A stretch of 55,052 nt of DNA from JANQKX01 sp039028695 (lineage in GTDB: Bacteria; Pseudomonadota; Alphaproteobacteria; Kiloniellales; Kiloniellaceae), in assembly GCA_039028695.1 (NCBI GenBank), contig JBCCHN010000024.1, positions 1 through 55,052 on the forward strand, in the 5' to 3' direction. Below the pieces are notes generated by a model, which was not told where the DNA came from, made no database searches, and saw only the letters and a program-made list of their open reading frames with translations. How positions within the stretch are numbered: position 1 is the first letter of the stretch; each line of letters starts with the position of its first letter. The position numbers were made by a program, and so were the translations under genes. Positions 32,750 through 41,241 of the stretch are shown here, piece after piece.

Positions 32750-33271
32750 CTATCCCATTTCACTCTTAATGTCCGGCCAAGCGTCGCGAAGAAAGACAGA
32801 GAAGTCATTGGCACGGCTTTCGAGTTTGAAGGGATGCAATAAAGTGCTGATAAAGCCCCGATGATAGGTCGCGTGGTTGACCAGGTGGATCAAGATTTCG
32901 CCCTTGGTCATGGACCCATCGCCGCCGCCCACGTAGGTAAAATTCACCACTTCATCCAGTTCGGTCTCAGATTGGGAATCTGCGAATTTCACATAGAAGA
33001 GATCCATTGCTCGAAGCTCGGTCGCAACAATGTCAAACGGCCGAGTGGTGTTTCTGTGCCTCGAGCTGTGAGTATGGCTGCGGCCTTCAAGATGGGCCTG
33101 AAAAACCTCCTCAATGAGGAGTATGTGATCGAAGGTGCCGCTAATCGAGCCGAATAGTGTCTCCCGATCCGTCTCTAACTCTTCAGGCCCTAAAGCCGAG
33201 GCAATATTGAGCACCAAGTCATCTGCCCAAGCCATATAGCGGGTCATCATCCGTACTAGGGAAGGGTCCAC
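32750..33271 (-). CDS. DinB family (DinB/YfiT-like) putative metalloenzyme
   Basis: 173 residues forming the four-helix DinB fold. Metal-ligand histidines are likely: H48 region (GTFDHILLIEEVF) and the C-terminal HLVNHATYHRGFI, which carries the paired histidines. MTRYMAWADDLVL is the typical first helix. Family members are thiol transferases or hydrolases; the reaction here is unknown. The start is GTG 33271, six bases after GGAGG. Confidence 0.88.
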   Translation of the reverse strand: MDPSLVRMMTRYMAWADDLVLNIASALGPEELETDRETLFGSISGTFDHILLIEEVFQAHLEGRSHTHSSRHRNTTRPFDIVATELRAMDLFYVKFADSQSETELDEVVNFTYVGGGDGSMTKGEILIHLVNHATYHRGFISTLLHPFKLESRANDFSVFLRDAWPDIKSEMG

Positions 33272-33355
33272 ATTTAACCTCCGATCAAGTTTCCATTAGG
33301 ATTGCTTGAAATTGGGTAAATTCACAAACCCCGATTTAATAGAATTTTATTGAAT

Positions 33356-33911
33356 GTGAAAATTTCCATAAGGGGACCACCGGCGGTCCAGACAATCCCC
33401 GCTGCCTTAAATTTCCACGAGGATGATCACGGAATTTACACTCACGGTGCCCACCAGGGCCGAGCCTTCTATAATGTCACGCAAAATGATCTGGTTTTTA
33501 TCTGTGTATAGGCGTCAGGCGTGATGCGCATCCATGCCCGTGTTTTCGAGTTCTTTCAGGATCGAGCGGACGTCATCGTCATTGGGCTGGCAAGCTCCGT
33601 CCAAGACAAGGCAAAGAAACATGCGGTGACGCGGTCCTTTTTCGAGAAGGACACGCCCCATTTGACCGTGCATGAGGACTACGAGCTGGCCTCGAAAGGC
33701 GAGATCGACGATACCCACCATTCCGCGGGTCGACATCGAGCGTTTGTCTGGCAAAATGGAATGGACCGACGATCCCAATCGGCCCAAGTTTCACGATGAA
33801 AAGGGCGTCGGGACGCGACGTCCGCGCCTGCCGTGGACCCATGTCGTGTCCCAAGGCGAGCCTTTGACGGTCGAGTGGGCCAGATCGCGTCGAGAACAGG
33901 CTGAAGAATAG
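33356..33911 (+). pseudogene. Decayed or frameshifted gene of unknown family
   Basis: Three coding-like stretches on the plus strand. First, 33356-33511 (GTG start, MKISIRGPPAV ... NDLVFICV, then TAG). Second, the same frame after that stop, 33512 to about 33720 (RADVIVIGLASS, FFEKDTPHLTVHEDYEL). Third, +1 frame from about 33720 to TAG 33909-33911 (RVDIERLSGKMEW, PRLPWTHVVSQGEP). Codon usage in each looks protein-coding, so one ~180-residue gene with a stop and a frameshift is plausible. A minus-strand frame at 33515-33787 is the rival reading. No family recognised. It ends 35 bp before the methyltransferase. Confidence 0.4.
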
Positions 33912-33946
33912 GGCGCTAAAAAGTTTAGCTTTTGCCGGAGGAACCT

Positions 33947-34570
33947 ATGTCAGGTCATAGTGTCGGGCGGTCATACCAAGTCCAGTCTGCAGCGGAGGCC
34001 GAAGCGGCTTATGACGATTGGGCGCGAAATTACGAGCCCGACCTTTGCTCTGCCGGCTATCGGCTTCCCGGTCACTTGGCGACTGTTTTTGCCCGTTTCG
34101 TGCCTCTGGACGCCGCACCAATCCTGGATGCGGGCTGCGGTGGGGGGCACCAGACCGAGGCTTTGGTGCTGGCGGGCTATGGGTCCTTTACGGGCATCGA
34201 TTTTTCCGAGGGCATGTTGGCGGTGGCGCGCGATAAGGAGCTCTACGATCACTTGCAAAGGATGGTTTTGGGCGAGACTCTGGATTTTCGGGACGATGCC
34301 TTTGCCTCGGTTTTGTCCTGCGGGTGCATTACGCCAGGTCACGCGCCACCCAACAGTTTCGCGGAGCTCGTTCGAGTGTGCCGGCCAGGTGGATTGATCG
34401 TTTTCTCCTTGCGGGATGATCCAGCGCAGGACAGCGCATACCCGCAAGCGGTAGAGACTCTTCGGACCAACGGTGCCTGGTCGCCAGTCTATTCCACGCC
34501 TAGCTTCCATTCTCTTCCCTACAGCGAGCCGGAAATCACCCATCAGGTCCATGTCTTTCGGGTAACTTAG
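33947..34570 (+). CDS. Class I SAM-dependent methyltransferase
   Basis: 207 residues from ATG 33947, six bases after GGAGG; an upstream ATG at 33932 would include that ribosome site. Motif I is ILDAGCGGGHQTEAL, followed by FTGIDFSEGMLAVARD (post-I acidic residue), FRDDAFASVLSCGCITPGHA (motif II) and VCRPGGLIVFSLRDD. The N-terminal YDDWARNYEPDL is typical of small-molecule methylases related to the UbiE/WBSCR27 type. The substrate is unknown. It precedes the secreted-protein gene by 6 bp, likely one transcript. Confidence 0.88.
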   Translation: MSGHSVGRSYQVQSAAEAEAAYDDWARNYEPDLCSAGYRLPGHLATVFARFVPLDAAPILDAGCGGGHQTEALVLAGYGSFTGIDFSEGMLAVARDKELYDHLQRMVLGETLDFRDDAFASVLSCGCITPGHAPPNSFAELVRVCRPGGLIVFSLRDDPAQDSAYPQAVETLRTNGAWSPVYSTPSFHSLPYSEPEITHQVHVFRVT

Positions 34571-34576
34571 GAGTCT

Positions 34577-35383
34577 ATGGTGATGATCATGAGATCCTCG
34601 GACACGTTTTGGAGATCCCGCCAGGTTTTCCTTGGCATCGCGTTTTGCGCCTTTCTCATGGGTGGATGGAGCCTGTACCAGGGCGCAAACGCTGCCGGGC
34701 TATCCCAGACGGACCGGTCTGAAATTGAGAAATTTTTGGGAACGGGCGTTGTGGGTAAGGCTGTAGCCGAAGCTCCTGCTGTTGAGGGCAGCACGCTTTT
34801 CCCTGAAAAAGGCCGCACTGAGACCTTCACATTCACCGGCGGGGATCAAAAAGGCAAATCTCAAAAAGAAACCTTCGAGAAGATCAAAAAGGACGAATTT
34901 GGCGCGACCGGGCGACTGGAGCAGGGAGAGGCCTCAATCGACTATCTGACGCGGGATAAGGACGGCAATATTTTGGTCGTCGCCGAGCAAAATACAAAAA
35001 AGGGGATCGTTTCGCGATTTGCTCCGGCCGAGCCTGCCTTTATTCCCGGGCTATCACCCGGCGACAGCAAGAGTTTCAAGATCGACGTTAAGGTCTATGA
35101 CCTGACAGACACAAAGGACGTCACCCACAAAGGCACGCTGAATGTGATCTATGATTATGTGGGAGTATATGAGGTGACAGTACCGGCCGGCAGTTATCAG
35201 GCGGCTTTGATCAAAACGACCTATCAGGGCGAAGTGGGGCCTGCCTCGGTCAAGGATACCCAATATCGCTTTTTGGCCCATGGCGTCGGTGTGGTGGCCA
35301 TGATCGAGAAAAAAGACATCTCGGCCATGCTGGTTTATCACGACCATTCCAAGTATGGAAAAGTGCTGGAAAAGGTCGAATAA
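34577..35383 (+). CDS. Secreted protein of unknown function
   Basis: 268 residues, family not recognised. A signal peptide is clear (VFLGIAFCAFLMGGWSLY, likely cut after ANA near residue 39). The mature part is rich in short beta strands and Lys/Asp/Gly. It contains ETFTFTGGD, ASIDYLTRDKDGNILVV and a repeated-strand C-terminal half ending YHDHSKYGKVLEKVE. The look is that of an all-beta periplasmic protein, loosely like DUF3108-type exported proteins, but this is a guess. Gap of only 6 bp to the methyltransferase, with GGAG before the start. Confidence 0.7.
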   Translation: MVMIMRSSDTFWRSRQVFLGIAFCAFLMGGWSLYQGANAAGLSQTDRSEIEKFLGTGVVGKAVAEAPAVEGSTLFPEKGRTETFTFTGGDQKGKSQKETFEKIKKDEFGATGRLEQGEASIDYLTRDKDGNILVVAEQNTKKGIVSRFAPAEPAFIPGLSPGDSKSFKIDVKVYDLTDTKDVTHKGTLNVIYDYVGVYEVTVPAGSYQAALIKTTYQGEVGPASVKDTQYRFLAHGVGVVAMIEKKDISAMLVYHDHSKYGKVLEKVE

Positions 35384-35385
35384 GG

Positions 35386-35427
35386 AAAATTCGAAGGCCT
35401 ATTCCCTTTGGCCCCTTTTCGAATTTC
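35386..35427 (+). terminator. Inverted repeat after the secreted protein gene, possible terminator
   Basis: AAATTCGAA (35387-35395) and TTCGAATTT (35418-35426) are a perfect 9-bp inverted repeat, with GGCC/GGCC inside extending the stem. It begins 3 bp after the stop codon. No T tract follows, so a Rho-independent role is uncertain; another TCGAATTT copy lies at about 35438-35445. Confidence 0.45.
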
Positions 35428-35574
35428 ACCCTTTCGCTCGAATTTCCCTTTAGAAAAATTCCCGAGAAACTAAGCGATGATGCTTCCATCGAGAGTGAAC
35501 GAGAGCCGCCAATAGAGATAAATCGGTGAGGGTTCTCTTCATCGATCATCCGACTTTTGCCAGTCGGGCGAGGC

Positions 35575-37086
35575 CTAAAATTTTCTGCCCTGGCCTTTGT
35601 AGAACCAATCGCGGGGATAGGGATACCACCAGTCCTGGATTTCCGGTTTGGCGTCGATGACCCCCATTTTGGATTGGCGAAAGGCATCCAGACCTTGGCG
35701 GCCCATCTCGCGGCCCAGGCCCGACATCTTCCAGCCGCCGAAGGGCAGCGCATCGTTGTCGATCAGGGGATTGTTGACCCAGACCATGCCGGCCTCCAGG
35801 CCGTGATAGGCGGTCATGGCTTGGTCCATATCGCTTGTGAAGACCGAGGCGCCCAAGCCGAAGGGGCTATCGTTGGCTAGGGCGATTGCTTCTTCCAGGC
35901 TTTTGACCTTGGCTATGGAGGCCAGTGGGCCGAAAGCCTCTTCGCGCATCACCGCCATGTCCGGGGTGACACCCGTTAGGACGGTGGGCTCGTAGTACCA
36001 ACCAGTGTTGTGCTGTGGCGGGATGCGGCCGCCACAAATCACCCTGGCGCCCTTGGACCGGGCGTCTTCCACCAGGCGGATCACCTTGCTCCGGGCCGCC
36101 TCGCTAACCAGAGGGCCGATCTCGCTTTCTTCCAAGCCGGGCCCGATGCGCAAGTTTCGAGCCATCTCCGTCAGGCCTTCCACGAAGCGGTCGTGCACGG
36201 CCTCATGGACAAAAAAGCGCTCGGAGGAGACACAGATCTGTCCGGAGAGGTGAAAGGCCGACATGGCGCAGCCGGAGATGGCCACCTCAAGGGGCGCTTT
36301 GTCGGTAATGATCATGGGATCGCTGCCGCCGGCCTCGATCACCGCCGGCTTCATCTGTTCCGCGCAGGCCACGGCGATCTTGCGGCCTGTTTCCACACTG
36401 CCGGTAAAAGCGACGGCCTTGGTGGTGGTGGAGCGGACCAGAGCCTCGCCGGTTGCGGCCCCGCCGGTGACGCAGTTCACCAGGCCGGGGGGCAGGGTGC
36501 GAAAATGCTCCATAAATTTCAGGGTGCAGAGGCTGGTGGCCTCCGCCGGCTTCACCACGCAGGCATTGCCAGCCGCTAGGGAGGCGGCGACGGTCCAGCA
36601 CATGATGATGATGGGAAAGTTGAAGGGCATGATGTGCCCGCTCACCCCATAGGGGAAGTACTTGGCGAATTGAAAGGAGCCGGCTTGCGTCGTGCCGGGC
36701 AGGAGGCCGGCCTGATCCCGGGCCATTTCCGCATAGTAGCGAAAGATGGGTGCGCAGTTGGCCAGCTCGCCGGTCGCCTCAGGATAGGGCTTGCCCATTT
36801 CCAGCACCATGAGCTTGGCAACCGGGTCGAAATCCGACTGCTCGATGGAATTGGCCAGTTCATGCAGGTGCTTGGCCCGGGATTTCTCGTCCAATTTGGC
36901 CCATTGTACCTGGGCGGCCTTGGCGCCTGCCAGCACGTCCTCCACTTCAGAGGGGTCGCACAGCGCGATCGTGCCTTCATGGGCGAGGCTGGCCGGGTTA
37001 AGAACCCGATGGCTCGCGCCGGACGGACTGGCCCGATAGGCATTGTTGGCAAAAACCAGTTTTGCGAAGGGATCGAATTCGGTCAT
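35575..37086 (-). CDS. NAD(P)-dependent succinate-semialdehyde dehydrogenase-like aldehyde dehydrogenase
   Basis: 503 residues. Catalytic cysteine C285 (SGQICVSSER) and general base E251 (VIEAGGSDPMI) are present. MPFNFPIIIMCWTVAASLAAGNACVVKPA and FTGSVETGRKIA bind the cofactor. The variant EAGGSDP (rather than ELGGK) and QICVSS resemble the succinate-semialdehyde branch. The start ATG 37086 is 22 bp after the argG stop. Role, perhaps GABA or semialdehyde metabolism, is by family only. Confidence 0.88.
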   Translation of the reverse strand: MTEFDPFAKLVFANNAYRASPSGASHRVLNPASLAHEGTIALCDPSEVEDVLAGAKAAQVQWAKLDEKSRAKHLHELANSIEQSDFDPVAKLMVLEMGKPYPEATGELANCAPIFRYYAEMARDQAGLLPGTTQAGSFQFAKYFPYGVSGHIMPFNFPIIIMCWTVAASLAAGNACVVKPAEATSLCTLKFMEHFRTLPPGLVNCVTGGAATGEALVRSTTTKAVAFTGSVETGRKIAVACAEQMKPAVIEAGGSDPMIITDKAPLEVAISGCAMSAFHLSGQICVSSERFFVHEAVHDRFVEGLTEMARNLRIGPGLEESEIGPLVSEAARSKVIRLVEDARSKGARVICGGRIPPQHNTGWYYEPTVLTGVTPDMAVMREEAFGPLASIAKVKSLEEAIALANDSPFGLGASVFTSDMDQAMTAYHGLEAGMVWVNNPLIDNDALPFGGWKMSGLGREMGRQGLDAFRQSKMGVIDAKPEIQDWWYPYPRDWFYKGQGRKF

Positions 37087-37108
37087 GCCGTGCCCCTAGC
37101 CAAAATCT

Positions 37109-38317
37109 CTAGTTCCGGCCACGCCGGTTCAATAGGCGCAAACGCAGCGCGTTGAGCTTGATGAAGCCTTGAGCGTCGCGCTGATCGTAGACGGAGTCTT
37201 CCTCGAATGTGACGTGAGAAAGGGAATAGAGAGAGTCGTCGGATTTGCGGCCGGTGACGATCACATTGCCCTTGTAGAGTTTCAAACGGACGGTGCCGTT
37301 TACCCGTTCCTGGCTTTTGTCGATGAGGGCTTGCAGCATTTCCCGTTCGGGCGAAAACCAAAAGCCGTTGTAGATGAGCTCGGCATAGCGGGGCATGAGC
37401 TCGTCTTTCAGGTGGGAGGCGCCCCTGTCCAGGGTTAGGGACTCCATGGTCCGGTGGGCGGCCAGCAGGACAGTGCCGCCGGGGGTCTCGTAGATCCCTC
37501 GGCTTTTCATGCCGACAAAACGGTTTTCCACGAGGTCCAGACGGCCGATGCCGTTGTCTCCGCCCAGTTGGTTGAGTTTGGTAAGCAGGGCGGCGGGCGA
37601 GAGTGCCTGGCCATCAATGGCGACCGCATCGCCCTTTTCAAAGGTAACCTCGATTTCCGTGGGCTGGTCCGGGGCTGCTTCCGGGGAGACGCTGCGGGAA
37701 TAGACGTGCTCGCCTGGTGCGGTCCAGGGGTCCTCCATCTCCTTACCCTCGGCGGAGATATGCAGGAGGTTGGCGTCCACGGAGAAGGGCGCTTCGCCCC
37801 GCTTGTCCTTGGCGATGGGGATCTGGTGCTGCTCGGCGAATTCGATCAGGCGGGTGCGCGAGGTCAGGTCCCATTCCCGCCAAGGGGCGATCACCTTGAT
37901 GTCCGGGTTGAGGGCGTAATAGCCCAATTCGAAACGCACCTGGTCGTTGCCCTTGCCGGTCGCGCCGTGGCAGACGGCATCGGCCCCGGTTTCGGCGGCG
38001 ATCTCGATCTGACGCTTGGCGATCAGGGGGCGGGCGATGGAGGTGCCCAGCAAATAGACCCCCTCATAGAGGGAATTGGCGCGGAACATGGGAAAGACGT
38101 AGTTAGCGACAAAGTCCTCGCGCAGGTCCTCGATGTAGATTTCCTTAATGCCGAACATCTCGGCCTTTTTGCGCGCGGGCTCCAGCTCCTCGCCCTGGCC
38201 CAGGTCGGCGGTAAAGGTCACGACCTCGCAGTTGTAGGTGGTCTGCAGCCATTTCAAAATCACGGAGGTGTCCAGGCCACCCGAATAGGCAAGGACCACT
38301 TTTTTGATGTCGCTCAT
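37109..38317 (-). CDS. argG: Argininosuccinate synthase
   Basis: 402 residues from ATG 38317; the frame is open to 38371, but homology starts MSDIKKVVLAYSGGLDTSV (ATP-pyrophosphatase loop at 10-19). The citrulline- and aspartate-binding segments CHGATGKGNDQVRFELGY and the C-terminal YSLSHVTFEEDSVYDQRDAQGFI are intact. It joins citrulline and aspartate in arginine synthesis. A promoter-like TTGCCG-N16-TATACT lies ~65 bp upstream. Probably cotranscribed with the aldehyde dehydrogenase. Confidence 0.95.
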   Translation of the reverse strand: MSDIKKVVLAYSGGLDTSVILKWLQTTYNCEVVTFTADLGQGEELEPARKKAEMFGIKEIYIEDLREDFVANYVFPMFRANSLYEGVYLLGTSIARPLIAKRQIEIAAETGADAVCHGATGKGNDQVRFELGYYALNPDIKVIAPWREWDLTSRTRLIEFAEQHQIPIAKDKRGEAPFSVDANLLHISAEGKEMEDPWTAPGEHVYSRSVSPEAAPDQPTEIEVTFEKGDAVAIDGQALSPAALLTKLNQLGGDNGIGRLDLVENRFVGMKSRGIYETPGGTVLLAAHRTMESLTLDRGASHLKDELMPRYAELIYNGFWFSPEREMLQALIDKSQERVNGTVRLKLYKGNVIVTGRKSDDSLYSLSHVTFEEDSVYDQRDAQGFIKLNALRLRLLNRRGRN

Positions 38318-38622
38318 AAAGCTTGCTCCCATCCCCAATTGCCGCCGCCCCAGTATCCTCACTGCCGGCAAGCCGCGCGGAGTATAGGCAAAAGCTTGAT
38401 GGCGGCAAGACCCGCGCCAAGGCGGGCGCGGGAATCCCTCATCGCCAAACGTCAGAGTGCCGCTAGCAAGGACTTTAACTTTTAGCCCAAAACAGCAGCA
38501 ACCAAGTTACGCTTTGGGCCATTTCGCCGGGTACAGTGTCTGTTATTAGATGCCGGCTTTGTCCCTCTTACCAATTAGCCCTGGAGCAGGCTGGTTAGGT
38601 CAAGGCATTTGAGCGGTGGCAT
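38318..38622. other. Divergent intergenic region argG / sensor kinase
   Basis: 305 bp. Contains the argG promoter/hairpin described separately and a second inverted repeat GCCCAAA ... TTTGGGC at about 38485-38519 with a ~21-nt loop. The sensor kinase promoter must also lie here but is not identifiable. No gene or tRNA seen. Confidence 0.4.
38381..38408 (-). promoter_or_regulatory. Candidate argG promoter
   Basis: On the minus strand TTGCCG (38408-38403), 16 bases, TATACT (38386-38381), ending ~65 bp before argG. Just upstream of the -35 sits a perfect 8-bp hairpin CCCGCGCC/GGCGCGGG (38411-38418 with 38425-38432). Its proximity suggests an operator or an upstream structure; no known arginine repressor site recognised. 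Confidence 0.5.
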
Positions 38623-40998
38623 TTGAACGGCGCGGGCAAGGCTGATAAAATTCGATTCTTTAGACATAAAAACGCCGGCGGCTTACCTAAACTCGTGCAC
38701 AATAAGACAGAACTGCATTCGCTATTGTTCGATTCGGTGCCAATTCCAACCATTGCCTACAGCACCGATGGAGAGGTTCTTGCTTGCAATAGGGCGATGT
38801 CTGTTGTCCTCGGCATGCCGGCCAGTGGGGTCGTTGGTACTGAAGTTGCGACCCTTAAGGAGATCACAGGACTAGACGATTCGCTCGTCGCGGCTTTGTC
38901 AGATGATAGCCGTCAATCGCGAGAGATAAAGCTGCGGGACGAAAATGGTGACCAAAGAGTTTATCGGGCCTGCCACTCTCCTTTTACCTACGATCAAAGT
39001 AAGGCTTCAGGGTCAATTGTTACGCTCAATGACATTACGGACCAGCATCGTGCCAGTGCTGCCTTTGAAGACCAAAGCAGATTATTGGAGACCATGATCG
39101 AAGCCATCCCCGCGCCAGTGTTCTATAAGGAGGGGAGAAGTGACCTACTGGGCTGCAATTCAGCCTTTGCTCAGCTGAGCGGGTCGCGCCGGGAGGATAT
39201 CGTTGGTCAAAAAATTGATCGCGAGAAGATGCGCGTTCTCTATGAATCCCAGCCGATTGACGATTATGAACTCCTGAGGACAGGGGGCTCAACGGTATGT
39301 AATGTGGGTTTCGGGACCCCGGAGGGCGATGTCCGCCACGTTGTCTTTCACAAGGCTGTGTTCGTGTCCGCGGTCAATCAAAAAGGAAACATCGTCGGTG
39401 TCGGCATGGATGTCACCCATCAGCGGCAAGTGGAGGATGAACTGCGTGCAAAAGCCGACCATCTCGCCGAAACTAATGCCTTGCTTGACGAATTGATCGA
39501 AGGCATGGGTCAAGGCCTTGTTGTGTTTGGCGGGGGACGTTTCTCCGAGCGAAAATCCATCCTAACAAACGCCAAATTCGCGGACATTGTAGAACTTCCT
39601 GAAGAGATTAGCCGGCTCGGGGTTCGCCACGATGTGATGCTCGCGTTCTTTGAGCGACGGGGTGACTTCAGCTTCGAAGAACTGGCCAAACTCAATGCAT
39701 TTCGGCGCAACCCGGAAAGTCCGGGGTTGATGAATCTGGTCTACAAACTGCCGTCGGGGCGTTGGGTACAATCTGTCGGTAGCGCGCGGGCAAACGGCAA
39801 TGGTCGGATCGTCACATTTTCCGATATCACCGATATTGTTGAATCGGAAAACGAACGGGCACGCCTTGCTGAAGAGCTCAGTCATATGCAGCGGCTCCAA
39901 TCCCTTGGGCAGCTGACCGGAGGTGTCGCACACGACTTCAATAATCTCCTCGCTGTTATCCTCGGCAATGCCGAACTCCTTGAAAGAACATTTGGGCCAA
40001 CGGATGCAAGACTTAAGAATATTGTCTCTGCGTCGGAACGGGGTGCTGAGCTGACGCAACGCCTCCTCTCGTTTTCCCGCAAACAGGCCCTCAACCCGGA
40101 AGCAATCGATCTCAAGGCGCACATGCAGGCCATGCTCAGCATGCTGCAGAGCACCCTGGGAGAGACGATCGAAATCAGTTTAGTCTCAGCCCCGGATCAG
40201 TGGCTCTGCTTTGCCGATGTGGGTCAGCTGGAGAATGCAATCCTCAATCTCGTGATGAATTCCCGCGATGCAATGCCCGATGGCGGCAATCTTTACATCG
40301 AAACGTCAAACACCGCCCTGGATGAAGCCTACGCGGCGCAGCATATCGAAGTCATTCCGGGTGACTATGTTGTGGTTGAGATTCGGGACGACGGCACCGG
40401 CATGCAAGAGGACGAGGTTGTGCGCGCCATTGAGCCCTTCTATTCCACCAAGGAAGTTGGGCACGGATCCGGCCTGGGCCTCAGCATGGTTTTTGGATTT
40501 ATGAAGCAATCAGCCGGACACCTGAGCATCGAGAGCAGGTTGGGCCAAGGTACGTCAGTGAAAATGTACTTTCCCAGGTCGACAGGAAATGTAGACCATA
40601 AGCCGGAACGTAAGCCTGCCCATTCGGCTAAATCCATGCGGTCCATTTTGGTCGTCGAGGACAATCCGGAAGTGCGTGATGTCATCGTGCGGACGCTCAG
40701 CTCGCTTGGATACTCAGTGAGTGCTTGCCGGGATGGCAAAGAAGTTCTTGAGGGCCTGACTGATCATGAATTTATTGATCTCCTCGTGACAGATGTGGTG
40801 CTGCCCGAAGGCATTTCAGGCGGACAGCTTGGCGATAAACTGCGTGCGGAAAGACCCGATCTTCCCATCCTTTACATGTCTGGTTACGCGGAAGATGCCA
40901 TTAGGTCTGGGTCCAAGAACATGCAGTATGCCCCATTGTTGAAAAAACCCTTCTCCATAAATGAACTGGCAACGGCGGTTCAGCGCATACTGCGTTGA
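38623..40998 (+). CDS. Hybrid sensor histidine kinase with PAS domains and receiver
   Basis: 791 residues, no membrane segment, so cytoplasmic. Three PAS-type regions (~30-135, ~145-275 and ~285-400), then HisKA with H437 (GGVAHDFNNLL), a HATPase (N box NLVMNSRDAMPDGG, G1 EIRDDGTGM, GSGLGLSM) and a C-terminal receiver with phosphoacceptor D724 (LLVTDVVLPEG) and LKKPFS. The input signal is unknown. The start is TTG 38623, weakly supported; no partner regulator gene is adjacent. REC may act in a phosphorelay. Alternative nearby starts cannot be excluded. Confidence 0.9.
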   Translation: MNGAGKADKIRFFRHKNAGGLPKLVHNKTELHSLLFDSVPIPTIAYSTDGEVLACNRAMSVVLGMPASGVVGTEVATLKEITGLDDSLVAALSDDSRQSREIKLRDENGDQRVYRACHSPFTYDQSKASGSIVTLNDITDQHRASAAFEDQSRLLETMIEAIPAPVFYKEGRSDLLGCNSAFAQLSGSRREDIVGQKIDREKMRVLYESQPIDDYELLRTGGSTVCNVGFGTPEGDVRHVVFHKAVFVSAVNQKGNIVGVGMDVTHQRQVEDELRAKADHLAETNALLDELIEGMGQGLVVFGGGRFSERKSILTNAKFADIVELPEEISRLGVRHDVMLAFFERRGDFSFEELAKLNAFRRNPESPGLMNLVYKLPSGRWVQSVGSARANGNGRIVTFSDITDIVESENERARLAEELSHMQRLQSLGQLTGGVAHDFNNLLAVILGNAELLERTFGPTDARLKNIVSASERGAELTQRLLSFSRKQALNPEAIDLKAHMQAMLSMLQSTLGETIEISLVSAPDQWLCFADVGQLENAILNLVMNSRDAMPDGGNLYIETSNTALDEAYAAQHIEVIPGDYVVVEIRDDGTGMQEDEVVRAIEPFYSTKEVGHGSGLGLSMVFGFMKQSAGHLSIESRLGQGTSVKMYFPRSTGNVDHKPERKPAHSAKSMRSILVVEDNPEVRDVIVRTLSSLGYSVSACRDGKEVLEGLTDHEFIDLLVTDVVLPEGISGGQLGDKLRAERPDLPILYMSGYAEDAIRSGSKNMQYAPLLKKPFSINELATAVQRILR

Positions 40999-41241
40999 TT
41001 GACCGAAAAATTCATTGGATTTTTTTAGTCTCGATCAGGCCGCGCCGACTATCTGGCGTCGCGCTGGGATGCGAGTGGCGCGAAATCGGTTATTTTTGCA
41101 CGACCTACACCTAGACCTATCAAAAAAAACCTTAAGCAGGACTTTCGGTGTGATGACTGTTGGTAATTGCCCTTAAATGAGCGCCGCTCCACGGGCGGGT
41201 TGGCGGCAGTTTGCTCCCTACGGGGCTAGGCCCCGAAAAAA

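Noticed and set aside
33515..33787. 90-codon minus-strand frame
   Set aside because: Somewhat protein-like but the plus-strand codon pattern (G-rich first positions) is better. Kept only as a rival reading of the degenerate gene.
37454..38485. 343-codon plus-strand frame
   Set aside because: Lies antisense to argG across its length; low-complexity glycine/aspartate-rich translation with no family pattern. Shadow of a GC-rich gene.
41221..41235. CGGGGC-TAG-GCCCCG hairpin after rlmN as a terminator
   Set aside because: The T run lies before rather than after the stem on the rlmN strand, and the plus strand has A's after it. It may be a structural element, but not a normal intrinsic terminator.
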